Source: Candidatus Fermentibacteraceae bacterium (lineage in GTDB: Bacteria > Fermentibacterota > Fermentibacteria > Fermentibacterales > JCC-6). From it: a stretch of DNA of 44,379 bases. Below the pieces are notes generated by a model, which saw only the letters and a list, made by a program, of their open reading frames with translations, had not been told where the DNA came from and ran no database searches. The stretch lies in assembly GCA_016936235.1 (NCBI GenBank), contig JAFGPK010000078.1, forward strand, positions 1-44,379, given 5' to 3'. Each line of letters starts with the position of its first letter. Within the stretch, counting starts at the first letter, position 1. A program made the position numbers and the translations under genes. Shown here in pieces: positions 1 through 6,958 of this stretch.

Positions 1-456
1 AAGCTCCAGTACCCGAAGAGGACGACCCTGCTCCATGTGCTCGATGACTCTGGACAGGAGGGAGGCTTCCCTGGAACCTCCGGCACCCTCCTTGGTGAGA
101 CGCGCGAGTCTCTTCTCGCACAGGGCCATGTCCGCGAGGATCATCTCCGACTCGATCTCCTGCAGGTCGCCGGTGACATCGCCCAGAGCGTAGTTGTCCA
201 GGACAAGGGCCAGTACCGCCGCCGTCCTTAGAAGCCCCAGGTTCCTCGGGGCGAGGACCGGGGAGGGTACATCGGTGAAGACCACCCTGGCATGGGTCTT
301 CTTCTCGGGCCGGTGGACGTCCGACAGGAAATCGAGCCGCTCGTCGGGCACATCAACGGTCAGGGGCTTGCCGGTGTCGGCATCGGCGCCGCCCGCCAGG
401 GCCCTGAAGAGAGTGGACCTTCCGCATCCGGGTTTTCCAGCAAGAGCTATCTTCAT
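1..456 (-). CDS. YchF/Obg-like GTPase-fold protein, degenerate (C-terminus beyond window)
   Basis: 152 N-terminal codons are present; the gene runs off the left edge. The layout matches YchF (Obg-family P-loop NTPase that normally binds ATP and ribosomes): a P-loop at residues 7-15, the VPDERLDFL segment near residue 37, and a helix EMILADMALCEKRL near residue 105 that matches the YchF LADL..EKRL helix. The nucleotide-binding motifs are worn. The P-loop reads GKPGCGRST, with Arg where the Walker A Lys should be, and the expected G3 DxAG is DVPS. The stretch between P-loop and VPD is shorter than usual. It starts at ATG 456, just downstream of a terminator of the next operon on the same strand. 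It may be a paralogue of a true ychF elsewhere that has lost or altered nucleotide binding. The family call is fairly sure; the function is unknown. Confidence 0.7.
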   Translation of the reverse strand, partial: MKIALAGKPGCGRSTLFRALAGGADADTGKPLTVDVPDERLDFLSDVHRPEKKTHARVVFTDVPSPVLAPRNLGLLRTAAVLALVLDNYALGDVTGDLQEIESEMILADMALCEKRLARLTKEGAGGSREASLLSRVIEHMEQGRPLRVLEL

Positions 457-500
457 TTCCGGTTACCTTCCATCATTATCGGAAGCGGAATATAAAGGAA

Positions 501-532
501 TCCCTCCGGGGGGGCATCAATCCCCGGAGGGA
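501..532 (-). terminator. Rho-independent terminator of the DUF2089/SHOCT operon
   Basis: An 11-bp perfect inverted repeat (501-511 with 522-532, loop 10 nt) is followed on the minus strand by a T-rich tail TTCCTTTATATT. It lies 22 nt past the stop of the gene at 555 and before the start at 456. Confidence 0.8.
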
Positions 533-554
533 AGCGATTCCTTCACCGGGAAGG

Positions 555-968
555 CTACTCCGTGAACACCCTCACATTGTCGCCATCCGCGCTCTCCACG
601 TCCACCTGCATTTCGTTCAGGGCCTGGATAAGCTCCTCTCCGTCGAGTTTGGAAAGCTGGGAGAGGTCCAGTCCGTGGCTGCTCATGCGGTCAGCCGCGT
701 TGCCGGGGATCAGGGCCGACAGCTTGATGCCTGTCTTGATAAGGCTCAGCGGGACTCGTACATTGACCTTGTCACCGCTGGCGGAGTCCACGATGACCCT
801 CAGGAACCTCGGCGTCTTCCTGCGGACTGCACCCGCCTCGATCTCGGCAGGCTCCTCCTCCTGTTCTTCAGGTTTCCCGAGCTTGGACAGGAGCGCTGTG
901 GCCTCATCCACCGTGATCTTGTCCTCGGAGAGCATCTCCAGGATCTTCTTCTGCGATTCACTTCTCAT
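555..968 (-). CDS. SHOCT-like domain protein
   Basis: A 137-aa soluble protein. Residues 1-30 form a SHOCT-like helical hairpin (QKKILEMLSEDKITVDEATALL), a short oligomerisation or membrane-targeting module often found at the N-terminus of YvlB/DUF4097-type proteins. After an acidic linker comes a domain with an RVPLSLIKTGIKLSALIP segment, a pattern recurring in such SHOCT-like bacterial proteins. There is no signal peptide or membrane span. The start at ATG 968 has a GAGGTG Shine-Dalgarno sequence 4 nt upstream. It is third in an operon with a zinc-ribbon HTH protein (DUF2089) and a small membrane protein, which points to a membrane-linked regulatory unit. The biochemical role is unknown. 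Confidence 0.72.
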   Translation of the reverse strand: MRSESQKKILEMLSEDKITVDEATALLSKLGKPEEQEEEPAEIEAGAVRRKTPRFLRVIVDSASGDKVNVRVPLSLIKTGIKLSALIPGNAADRMSSHGLDLSQLSKLDGEELIQALNEMQVDVESADGDNVRVFTE

Positions 969-986
969 GTCACACCTCTTTCCGGG

Positions 987-1244
987 TCAGATGAACTGAA
1001 CTAGCACTTCCTCATCCTCTGTATCAACATGAACACGGATACCGTGCATCCTCATCATAAGCAGGACGACTCTCCACGCCTGGCTCGCCGCCAGCATGGC
1101 GTAACTCCCGGGGCGGAAGATCAGGGCCATGTTGCCCACCAGCCATCCGAGGAGAGCGAAGGGGATGGCCAGAAGCCAGATAATGAACCAGGGCAGCGGG
1201 ATGAGCACCCTCTTCACCTTCAGCAGCAGTATGAACGCCGGCAT
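987..1244 (-). CDS. Small membrane protein, conserved-hypothetical type
   Basis: About 85 aa with a long hydrophobic stretch (IPLPWFIIWLLAIPFALLG and on to residue 45), enough for one or two membrane spans, followed by an amphipathic helix and a short acidic tail. ATG 1244 is preferred to GTG 1247 because GGAGG lies 7 nt upstream of it; it then overlaps the stop of the upstream DUF2089 gene by one base (TGATG), so the two are probably translationally coupled. Small membrane genes between DUF2089 and SHOCT-like genes may form a signalling or stress module, but no function can be read from this sequence. Confidence 0.65.
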   Translation of the reverse strand: MPAFILLLKVKRVLIPLPWFIIWLLAIPFALLGWLVGNMALIFRPGSYAMLAASQAWRVVLLMMRMHGIRVHVDTEDEEVLVQFI

Positions 1245-1594
1245 CACAGTTCCTCCATGGCCTGCCTGAAGGTGATGTCCCCCTTGCGAAGCTTCTCCAG
1301 CACTATGTTCTCGCGGTTGTCCGGCGCCTCCATCGTCGAGTCGAGTCTGTCTATCAGATCGGCTATCCTGGCCCTGGCAGTGGGATAGCTTACGTCCAGC
1401 AGCTCCTGTATCTTCTTTATGGAGCCGAAGCTTCGGACGAAGGCTATCATCAGCGCCTGGTCATCAGGGGAAAGCTGCGAGAGAATGGAGACGGAGAAGT
1501 TGCCCTCCATTCTTATGCCGCATTCCTCGCACCGGCAGGCAACTGGGGTCATGATTCTTTCGCAGTCTGGACATCTGGCGTTTCCAATATCCAT
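1244..1594 (-). CDS. DUF2089-type zinc-ribbon/HTH regulator
   Basis: 116 aa. The N-terminus has CPDC and CEEC pairs (a four-Cys zinc ribbon), followed by an HTH-like helical domain (LSPDDQALMIAFVRSFGSIKKIQELLDVSYPTARARI) and a C-terminal SHOCT-like tail (LEKLRKGDITFRQAMEEL). This is the DUF2089 arrangement, predicted to bind DNA. I chose ATG 1594 over the upstream ATG 1633 because GGAGG sits 7 nt before it and because the upstream ATG lies on top of the promoter -10. As first gene of the operon it probably regulates the membrane and SHOCT proteins behind it, perhaps including itself; no operator is evident. Confidence 0.8.
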   Translation of the reverse strand: MDIGNARCPDCERIMTPVACRCEECGIRMEGNFSVSILSQLSPDDQALMIAFVRSFGSIKKIQELLDVSYPTARARIADLIDRLDSTMEAPDNRENIVLEKLRKGDITFRQAMEEL

Positions 1595-1619
1595 ATCAAA
1601 CCTCCATATTTCTAAAGTT

Positions 1620-1647
1620 ATCATAGCAAACATTTGAATTTTGTCAA
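1620..1647 (-). promoter_or_regulatory. Sigma70 promoter of the DUF2089 operon
   Basis: On the minus strand there is a perfect -35 TTGACA (1642-1647), a 16-nt spacer and -10 TATGAT (1620-1625). Transcription would start about 20 nt before the ATG at 1594. This is one of the closest matches to consensus in the window. Confidence 0.8.
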
Positions 1648-1695
1648 GGTCAGGATGAAAAATATGTACCTAACGTTGAATGCTGCTTTTACTCC

Positions 1696-1724
1696 TTGAC
1701 TGGAGTTCCGTCAATGGTTCTATT
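1696..1724 (+). promoter_or_regulatory. Candidate glgC promoter with overlapping imperfect palindrome
   Basis: TTGACT (1696-1701), a 17-nt spacer and TCTATT (1719-1724), 27 nt before the glgC start. A 19-nt imperfect palindrome (1696-1714, TTGAC arms and GTCAA, with two mismatched positions) covers the -35 and could be an operator. Confidence 0.45.
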
Positions 1725-1750
1725 GCTTTCACAGGAAGGGGGGATGAGAT

Positions 1751-3013
1751 GTGTCCAGGATAATAGCAGTAGTACTCGGTGGGGGAAGGGGGACCAGGCT
1801 GTACCCCCTCACCCGTGACAGGAGCAAGCCCGCGGTACCCATTGGAGGGAAGTACCGTCTCATCGACATTCCTCTGTCCAACTGCATCAACGACCAGATA
1901 AGGCATATCCTGGTCCTGACCCAGTACAACAGCGAGAGCCTCAACAGACATGTCGCAAGGACCTACAGGTTCGACAGGTTCACTCACGGTTTCGTGTCCA
2001 TACTTGCGGCGGAGCAGACCGACGATAACACTGGCTGGTTCCAGGGAACCGCCGACGCCGTCAGGCAGAGCCTCAAGTACATCAACGGCCAGCATCCGGA
2101 CCTTGTGCTCATACTGTCGGGCGATCAGCTCTACAGGCTGGATTTCAACCGGCTGGCGGACTATCATGTCGGCAGGAACGCTGATATTTCAATTGCCACC
2201 AAGCCGGTCACGGCTGCGGACGCGACATCCCTGGGCATAATGAAGGTCGGCGACGACGGGGTCATAACCGAGTTCAGGGAGAAGCCTCAAGAGGAGGAGC
2301 TGGACGGACTGAGGAGCGAGCAGACCGGAACCACCTGTGCGAAGCCTTTCCTGGGGAACATGGGTATCTACATGTTCTCTCCCGGAATACTGAGAGAGGT
2401 GCTGGAAAGGGAGCCTGATGTCATAGATTTCGGCAAGGAGATAATACCCCATTCCATCGGGTCCTACAGAGTGCTGTCCTATCCCTTTGACGGTTACTGG
2501 TCTGACATCGGGACCATCGGCAACTTCTTCAGGGCCAATCTCGACATGGCCGCTCCGGAGCCTGAATTCGACATGTACAGGAGCTTTTCGCCTCTTTATA
2601 CCAGTGCAAGGGCGCTTCCCGGGGCAAGGGTGAACGACTGCAGCTTCAGCGAGAGCATCGTCTGCGACGCCTCAGATGTGGAGGGTTCCCGGTTCAGCAG
2701 ATGCATACTGGGTCTTCGAGGCAAGGTGCGGTCCGGTACCGTGATGGAGAACTGCGTCTTCATGGGCTCCGACTACTGGGAAGGGCACTACCTCGACCCC
2801 AGGAACCATCATCCGGACATGCTTCCTCTGGGTGTGGGGAGGGACTGCCTCATAAGGAACGCCATAATCGACAAGAACGCCAGGATAGGTGACGGCTGCA
2901 GACTGGAGAACGCCGCCGGGGTCGAGGAGTACACGTCCGACCTCTACTGCATTCGCGACGGAATAATAGTGATCCCCAAGAACGCTGTTCTGGAGGACGG
3001 ATTCGTCATCTGA
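1751..3013 (+). CDS. glgC: Glucose-1-phosphate adenylyltransferase (ADP-glucose pyrophosphorylase)
   Basis: 420 aa, the usual GlgC length. It makes ADP-glucose from ATP and glucose-1-phosphate, the committed step of bacterial glycogen synthesis. The N-terminal nucleotidyltransferase domain carries GGGRGTRLYPLT at residues 10-21, the KPAVPIGGKYRLIDIPLSN segment that contacts sugar phosphate and regulator, and LSGDQLY. The C-terminal third is a left-handed beta-helix (ENCVFMGSDYW, LIRNAIIDKNARIGDG), where allosteric effectors usually act. It starts at GTG 1751 after a strong GGAAGGGGGG Shine-Dalgarno sequence. No other glg gene is adjacent; the next gene, feoB, converges with only 4 nt between the stop codons. 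A carbon-storage role is secure; the effector cannot be told. Confidence 0.95.
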   Translation: MSRIIAVVLGGGRGTRLYPLTRDRSKPAVPIGGKYRLIDIPLSNCINDQIRHILVLTQYNSESLNRHVARTYRFDRFTHGFVSILAAEQTDDNTGWFQGTADAVRQSLKYINGQHPDLVLILSGDQLYRLDFNRLADYHVGRNADISIATKPVTAADATSLGIMKVGDDGVITEFREKPQEEELDGLRSEQTGTTCAKPFLGNMGIYMFSPGILREVLEREPDVIDFGKEIIPHSIGSYRVLSYPFDGYWSDIGTIGNFFRANLDMAAPEPEFDMYRSFSPLYTSARALPGARVNDCSFSESIVCDASDVEGSRFSRCILGLRGKVRSGTVMENCVFMGSDYWEGHYLDPRNHHPDMLPLGVGRDCLIRNAIIDKNARIGDGCRLENAAGVEEYTSDLYCIRDGIIVIPKNAVLEDGFVI

Positions 3014-3017
3014 GGCG

Positions 3018-5108
3018 TCAGGTGATCAGAGTTCCCGCCTGATAGACCAAGGTGGCCATCACCGCAGCCACACCCGTGGTGTAGAGTATGGCGAATCCCG
3101 CCCACCCCCACGACCCCGTTTCTCTCTTTATCACCGCGATGGTGGCTATGCAGGGTATGTAGAGCATCGTGAAAACGATGAGGGCCAGCGCCATGACAGG
3201 GTTCCAGCCTTCCTCCGTGGCCAGCTTCTCCGAAAGGGAGACAGATCCACCTCCTTCGACCTCGCTCATCGAGTAGGCGGTTCCCAGTGTTGAGACGACT
3301 ATCTCCTTGGCCGCGAACCCCCCGATCAGCGCCACGTCCACCTTCCAGTCAAAACCCATGAGAGGTCTGGTCGCGTTCTCCATTATCCTTCCCGCACGCC
3401 CGGCGATTGAGTGGGAAAGGCTGGCCTGTGCCAGCTGGTTGCCCGAAAGTCCCTCCGCGAGTTCCTCCGGCAGGGCCGGGAAGGTCATGAGACCCCACAT
3501 TATGACCGAGGCAAGCAGGATGACGGTCCCCGCCTTCCTCAGGTACAGCCAGGTCCTCTCCCACATGTGGATGAGCAGGCTCCTGATGGATGGAAGTCTG
3601 TACGGAGGGAGTTCCAGGACGAAGGAGGTCGATTCCCCTCTGAGGACAGTAGACCGCAGCAGTTTTGCGGAAAGCATGGCGAAGGTCCAGGAAAGTATGG
3701 TCAGACCGAAGAGGACGGTACCCTCGTTCGAGGAGAAGAAGGCGCCGATGAGCAGGGCGTAGACCGGCAGCTTGGCTCCGCAGTTCATGAAAGGGACGGA
3801 TAGGATCGTGGCGAACCTTTCCCTGGTGTCCCTGAGGGTCCTGGCGGCCATTATCCCGGGGACCGCGCAGCCCCCCGTAATCCCTCCGGACACGATGAAG
3901 GGTACAATGGAGCTGCCGTGCAGTCCGAACTTCCTGAATATCCTGTCCATCAGGAAGGCTATCCTGGCCATGTACCCGGTGTCCTCGAGAATGGATATGA
4001 AGAAGAACATGAACATTATGAGGGGCACGAAACCCACGACGCCGCCTACGCCGTCTATGGCGCCGCTGACGACCATGGACCTTATGAAGCCCCGGGGCAG
4101 GAGGTCCCAGGCCACGACGTGAAGCCAGCCGAACAGACTCTCCACCCAGGAGATGGGGGCGCGGCTGATCATGAAAGTGAACTGGAAGAGACCGAAGAGG
4201 ACCGCGGCCATGACCACCGGGCCCAGTACCGGGTTGGTCAGGAACCTGTCTATCCTGTCGGAGAAGTACAGTCTGTTCTCCACCGGGCAGGTCCTGACCC
4301 TCTTCACCACACCTGCCACGAAGCCGTACCTGTGGTCGGCTATGACGCCCTCGGTCTCGTCGTTCATCTCCCTGAATACCTGCTCCGCCAGTTTGCCCGC
4401 CGTGTCCAGTATCTCCCTCGACCCGTCGGTGTCCAGCCTCTCGACCCTGTCGATGGTGTGCGAATCCTGTTCCAGCAGGCGCAGCGCCAGCCACCTGGGA
4501 GGAGCCACGTCCGCCAGCAGGCCGCAGTTCACTATCATTCTCTCGAGGATCGCAAGAGCCCTGTCGGAGGATGTCCCGTAGGAAAGGTCAATCGGGACCC
4601 AGCTGGTCTCGGAACCTGCGACGGCCACGGCTTTCTCAAGAAGAGCGTCGGTTCCTGTCCCCCTGTTGCCCACCGTTCTGATCACCGGTACACCCAGAAT
4701 GGAAGAGAGTTCCGCCGAGTCTATCCTGATGCCCCTCATCTCGGCGATATCGATCATGTTCAGAGCTATGATGACGGGAACCCCCAGTTCCATGAGCTGG
4801 GTCGTCAGGTAGAGGTTCCTCTCCAGGCTGGATGCGTCCACTACATGGATGACCACGTCCGGACGCTGTTCGAGAAGGTAATCCCTGGCAGCGACTTCGT
4901 CCGGTGAGTATGGTGTGAGGCTGTATGCCCCGGGAAGGTCAACCACCTTCACCCCGACGCCGCCGGCTCTGCTGCCGCCCTCCTTGATCTCCACGGTTAT
5001 TCCCGGGTAGTTCGCTACATGCTGCCTAGCCCCGGTGAGTGCATTGAAGATGGATGTCTTGCCTGAATTCGGATTTCCGGCAAGGGCGATCACGGGTTCG
5101 TGACTCAA
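3018..5108 (-). CDS. feoB: Ferrous iron transport protein B
   Basis: 696 aa. It imports Fe2+ across the inner membrane. The N-terminal G domain shows G1 GNPNSGKTS (residues 11-19), a G2 Thr in YPGITVEIKEG, G3 DLPG and G4 NMID. After a helical spacer comes the polytopic domain with two Gate regions (around GGITGGCAVPGIMAART and PFMNCGAKLPVYALL) and the YIPCIATIAVIKRE segment near the C-terminus. The first gate motif reads NCGAKLP rather than the common SCSARLP, so the pore Cys is kept but its neighbours differ. It is last of the three-gene iron operon; its start overlaps the stop of the FeoA gene by 4 nt. Expression is probably controlled by the DtxR-type repressor at the head of the operon. 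Confidence 0.96.
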   Translation of the reverse strand: MSHEPVIALAGNPNSGKTSIFNALTGARQHVANYPGITVEIKEGGSRAGGVGVKVVDLPGAYSLTPYSPDEVAARDYLLEQRPDVVIHVVDASSLERNLYLTTQLMELGVPVIIALNMIDIAEMRGIRIDSAELSSILGVPVIRTVGNRGTGTDALLEKAVAVAGSETSWVPIDLSYGTSSDRALAILERMIVNCGLLADVAPPRWLALRLLEQDSHTIDRVERLDTDGSREILDTAGKLAEQVFREMNDETEGVIADHRYGFVAGVVKRVRTCPVENRLYFSDRIDRFLTNPVLGPVVMAAVLFGLFQFTFMISRAPISWVESLFGWLHVVAWDLLPRGFIRSMVVSGAIDGVGGVVGFVPLIMFMFFFISILEDTGYMARIAFLMDRIFRKFGLHGSSIVPFIVSGGITGGCAVPGIMAARTLRDTRERFATILSVPFMNCGAKLPVYALLIGAFFSSNEGTVLFGLTILSWTFAMLSAKLLRSTVLRGESTSFVLELPPYRLPSIRSLLIHMWERTWLYLRKAGTVILLASVIMWGLMTFPALPEELAEGLSGNQLAQASLSHSIAGRAGRIMENATRPLMGFDWKVDVALIGGFAAKEIVVSTLGTAYSMSEVEGGGSVSLSEKLATEEGWNPVMALALIVFTMLYIPCIATIAVIKRETGSWGWAGFAILYTTGVAAVMATLVYQAGTLIT

Positions 5109-5725
5109 TGGATGACCGCCAGTATCACGTGAAGGGCATCCCAGCCTGCCAGCTCCACAAGGTTGCCTCCAACTTCGACCCTTACGCGGTCAGGTCCCTC
5201 GAGCTTCTCCACCATCCTTACATCAGCTCCCTTGACGAATCCCAGCTTCATGAGGCGCGTGACCGTCATTCCCCTGCCCCTGACCGATATCACCCTTCCG
5301 GACCCTCCGGGCCTCAGTGAACCCAGGGTTACGCTTTCGCCGTATTCAGCCTTCAGCATCTCGGTCCGGTAGGAGCATCCCCGGCAGTTGTCGTCGCAGA
5401 AAGACGGATAGGACGCCAGGACGGTATCAGGAGACGCGGGGACAACCCTGACATGCCATGCCGTTTTCCTGTCGATGCCGAACCTTGTTTCGTCCCTTGC
5501 AACCACGATAGGACCCTTTCCCGACGAGGATATCACATGCAGGAGGGCTCCCGGGTTGATTCCCATGCTGACCAGTCTGCTCTCGGCCGCGTGTTCGGAC
5601 GTGATGTTGATCACCCTCACCCATTCGTCGGTGGCGGCCATGGTGAGGGGGTAGCCGGGTTTCGGGTGACCCTGCCCGGACCACCCTCCGCCTCTGCCCC
5701 TCCTCCTGCCCTCTCTGTTCCTCAT
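5105..5725 (-). CDS. feoA: Tandem FeoA-domain protein with Cys-rich linker
   Basis: 206 aa, about 2.5 times a usual FeoA (75-85 aa). It has two FeoA/SH3-like domains, residues about 25-96 and 128-206, each with the SRLVSMGINPGA or TRLMKLGFVKGA core. FeoA is a small cytoplasmic partner of FeoB needed for iron uptake in many bacteria. The linker holds Cys110, Cys114 and Cys117 (CDDNCRGC), unusual for FeoA and possibly a metal or Fe-S site. The first 20 residues are rich in Arg and Gly. It starts at ATG 5725, which overlaps the DtxR-like gene's TGA (ATGA), so translation is coupled. No feoC is present; the Cys cluster might take over a FeoC-like sensing role (inference). Confidence 0.88.
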   Translation of the reverse strand: MRNREGRRRGRGGGWSGQGHPKPGYPLTMAATDEWVRVINITSEHAAESRLVSMGINPGALLHVISSSGKGPIVVARDETRFGIDRKTAWHVRVVPASPDTVLASYPSFCDDNCRGCSYRTEMLKAEYGESVTLGSLRPGGSGRVISVRGRGMTVTRLMKLGFVKGADVRMVEKLEGPDRVRVEVGGNLVELAGWDALHVILAVIH

Positions 5726-6492
5726 GCAGAACCGCCCCCCGTTACGTCGACTCTGCGCAGGAGTACGATGAGGGCGGCTGACAGGGGGATGTCCAGCCGG
5801 TATCCGTCCAGTCGCACGATGCAGGGGAGTTCATCACTTCCCGGACGGTCCATCGTCACCTCAACTCCCTGTATGAAGCCCATGTCGATCAGGGACCTTC
5901 TGTCCGCCCTTCCACCTTTTATCCGTGCGATCGTCCCGCTGCAGCCGGGTGGGAGCTCCGCGAGGCTCGAAAGGTCTCCCTGCTCTTCTCCGCATCCGGT
6001 ATCAATGATGGGACATACCGCCTTGGAACATCTCGAACCAAGCTGATCGAGACCCTCCAGACAGCTGCCGAAACCGCTTTCGAGAAGCCTGCCCAGCTCA
6101 GGGCAGGCGGCGATGAACTCGAAGAAGGCGGCAAGCCGCTCCATGGAGCTGTCGGACAGGTGATGCTCCATCGCGCAGGCGTCCTCCTCGGCCTGTGTGC
6201 TTTCGGTACCCAGTATCTCCGTCAGGAAGCGGGAGAGAAGACGGTGCCTTGCGGCGGTTCTCCTTGCGATCCCGGCACCCTTTTCCGTCAGCTCTATGTA
6301 ACTGCGCTTGGAATACCTGATGAGGTCAAGTTCGGCCAGGCGCTTCATGGCAGGCGTGACGGAGGCGGGACTTACCTGGAGATTGTCGGCGATATCCCGC
6401 ACCCTGGCGACGGAACTGGTCCCCAGGATACGCAGGATAGCCTCGAGGTAATCCTCCAGAGAACCTGTAACGCCGTTTTTCGGATCTGACAT
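5722..6492 (-). CDS. DtxR/MntR-family metal-dependent repressor with C-terminal FeoA domain
   Basis: 256 aa from ATG 6492, chosen because GAGGAG lies 5 nt upstream; an ATG further upstream would sit in the promoter. Residues 10-70 form a winged HTH (YLEAILRI, VRDIADNLQVSPASVTPAMKRL). Residues 75-140 form the metal-binding dimerisation domain (RHRLLSRFLTEILG, DACAMEHHLS). A linker with Cys155, Cys160 and Cys167 follows, then a FeoA/SH3-like domain (about 171-248). Fe2+- or Mn2+-loaded proteins of this family repress metal uptake genes. It heads the FeoA-FeoB operon, and a perfect palindrome overlaps its own promoter, so iron-dependent autorepression is very likely. Whether the metal is iron or manganese is inferred from the feo neighbours. 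Confidence 0.92.
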   Translation of the reverse strand: MSDPKNGVTGSLEDYLEAILRILGTSSVARVRDIADNLQVSPASVTPAMKRLAELDLIRYSKRSYIELTEKGAGIARRTAARHRLLSRFLTEILGTESTQAEEDACAMEHHLSDSSMERLAAFFEFIAACPELGRLLESGFGSCLEGLDQLGSRCSKAVCPIIDTGCGEEQGDLSSLAELPPGCSGTIARIKGGRADRRSLIDMGFIQGVEVTMDRPGSDELPCIVRLDGYRLDIPLSAALIVLLRRVDVTGGGSA

Positions 6493-6510
6493 ACAGACTC
6501 CTCTATTTCT

Positions 6511-6526
6511 GTTAGATGAATCTAAC
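6511..6526. promoter_or_regulatory. Perfect palindromic operator of the iron operon
   Basis: Sixteen bases, 7-nt arms GTTAGAT and ATCTAAC around a 2-nt centre. It resembles the TTAG...CTAA core of DtxR/IdeR-type boxes. It covers the putative -10 and lies 19 nt upstream of the repressor start codon, the expected place for steric repression. Confidence 0.75.
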
Positions 6527-6546
6527 AATAATAGCGAAGCTGTCAA
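6519..6546 (-). promoter_or_regulatory. Promoter of the DtxR-FeoA-FeoB operon
   Basis: Minus strand: perfect -35 TTGACA (6541-6546), a 16-nt spacer and -10 TAGATT (6519-6524). The -10 lies inside the 6511-6526 palindrome. Confidence 0.65.
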
Positions 6547-6601
6547 TACGATGGAAGGTGGATCAGAAGTTCCCGGTTCCGCTGGATTGGGAAATGGCAG
6601 C

Positions 6602-6844
6602 CTAGGGCTGCTTCATCAGAGATGCCTTGAGCCTGTCAGCCTTGTTGGGATGGATCAGCCTGTTCCGAGCGGCCCTGTCAATGAGGCTCTGGGCCCTCTT
6701 GACGATGTTCGTCCTCTCTTCGGGGTCCTCAGCCTGCTGAGCGTTCTTTATGGCCGTTCTGAGGGTCCGCATGCTGCTGCGGTTCCTCTTCGCCTTGACT
6801 ATGTCCGTCCTGCGACGCTTGAGCGATTGTCTGCTCCTTGCCAA
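6602..6844 (-). CDS. rpsT: 30S ribosomal protein S20
   Basis: 80 aa, very basic and all-helical in pattern (SLKRRRTDIVKAKRNRSSMR near the N-terminus, HPNKADRLKASL near the end), the size and composition of S20, which binds 16S rRNA early in 30S assembly. The start is TTG at 6844, supported by AAGGAG 7 nt upstream and by the fit to the family N-terminus (MARSRQSLKR); no ATG in this frame would keep the conserved start. A UUG start is also used by E. coli rpsT, where it belongs to translational autoregulation. It is transcribed alone, divergent from the M14 peptidase gene. Confidence 0.95.
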   Translation of the reverse strand: MARSRQSLKRRRTDIVKAKRNRSSMRTLRTAIKNAQQAEDPEERTNIVKRAQSLIDRAARNRLIHPNKADRLKASLMKQP

Positions 6845-6910
6845 GAGGAGACTCCTTTCACAAATTAGATGATACTATTCATAACAGGCATGATTCTGTC
6901 AGAGGGTGGA

Positions 6911-6939
6911 ATTCTAAGCCCTGAATTGATGGAAGTCAA
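6911..6939 (-). promoter_or_regulatory. Promoter of rpsT
   Basis: Minus strand: -35 TTGACT (6934-6939), a 17-nt spacer and -10 TAGAAT (6911-6916). It implies a 5' leader of about 60 nt, enough for translational control of S20. Confidence 0.65.
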
Positions 6940-6958
6940 CTTCGCAAGGGAGAACACA

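Noticed and set aside
1595-1633. Longer DUF2089 protein starting at ATG 1633
   Set aside because: That start overlaps the -10 of a near-consensus promoter and has no ribosome site, whereas ATG 1594 has GGAGG at ideal spacing.
3918-4907. 329-codon open frame on the plus strand inside feoB
   Set aside because: It is antisense to the well-supported feoB gene, has no family motifs or ribosome site, and has the His/Pro/Gly-rich look of a GC-rich shadow frame.
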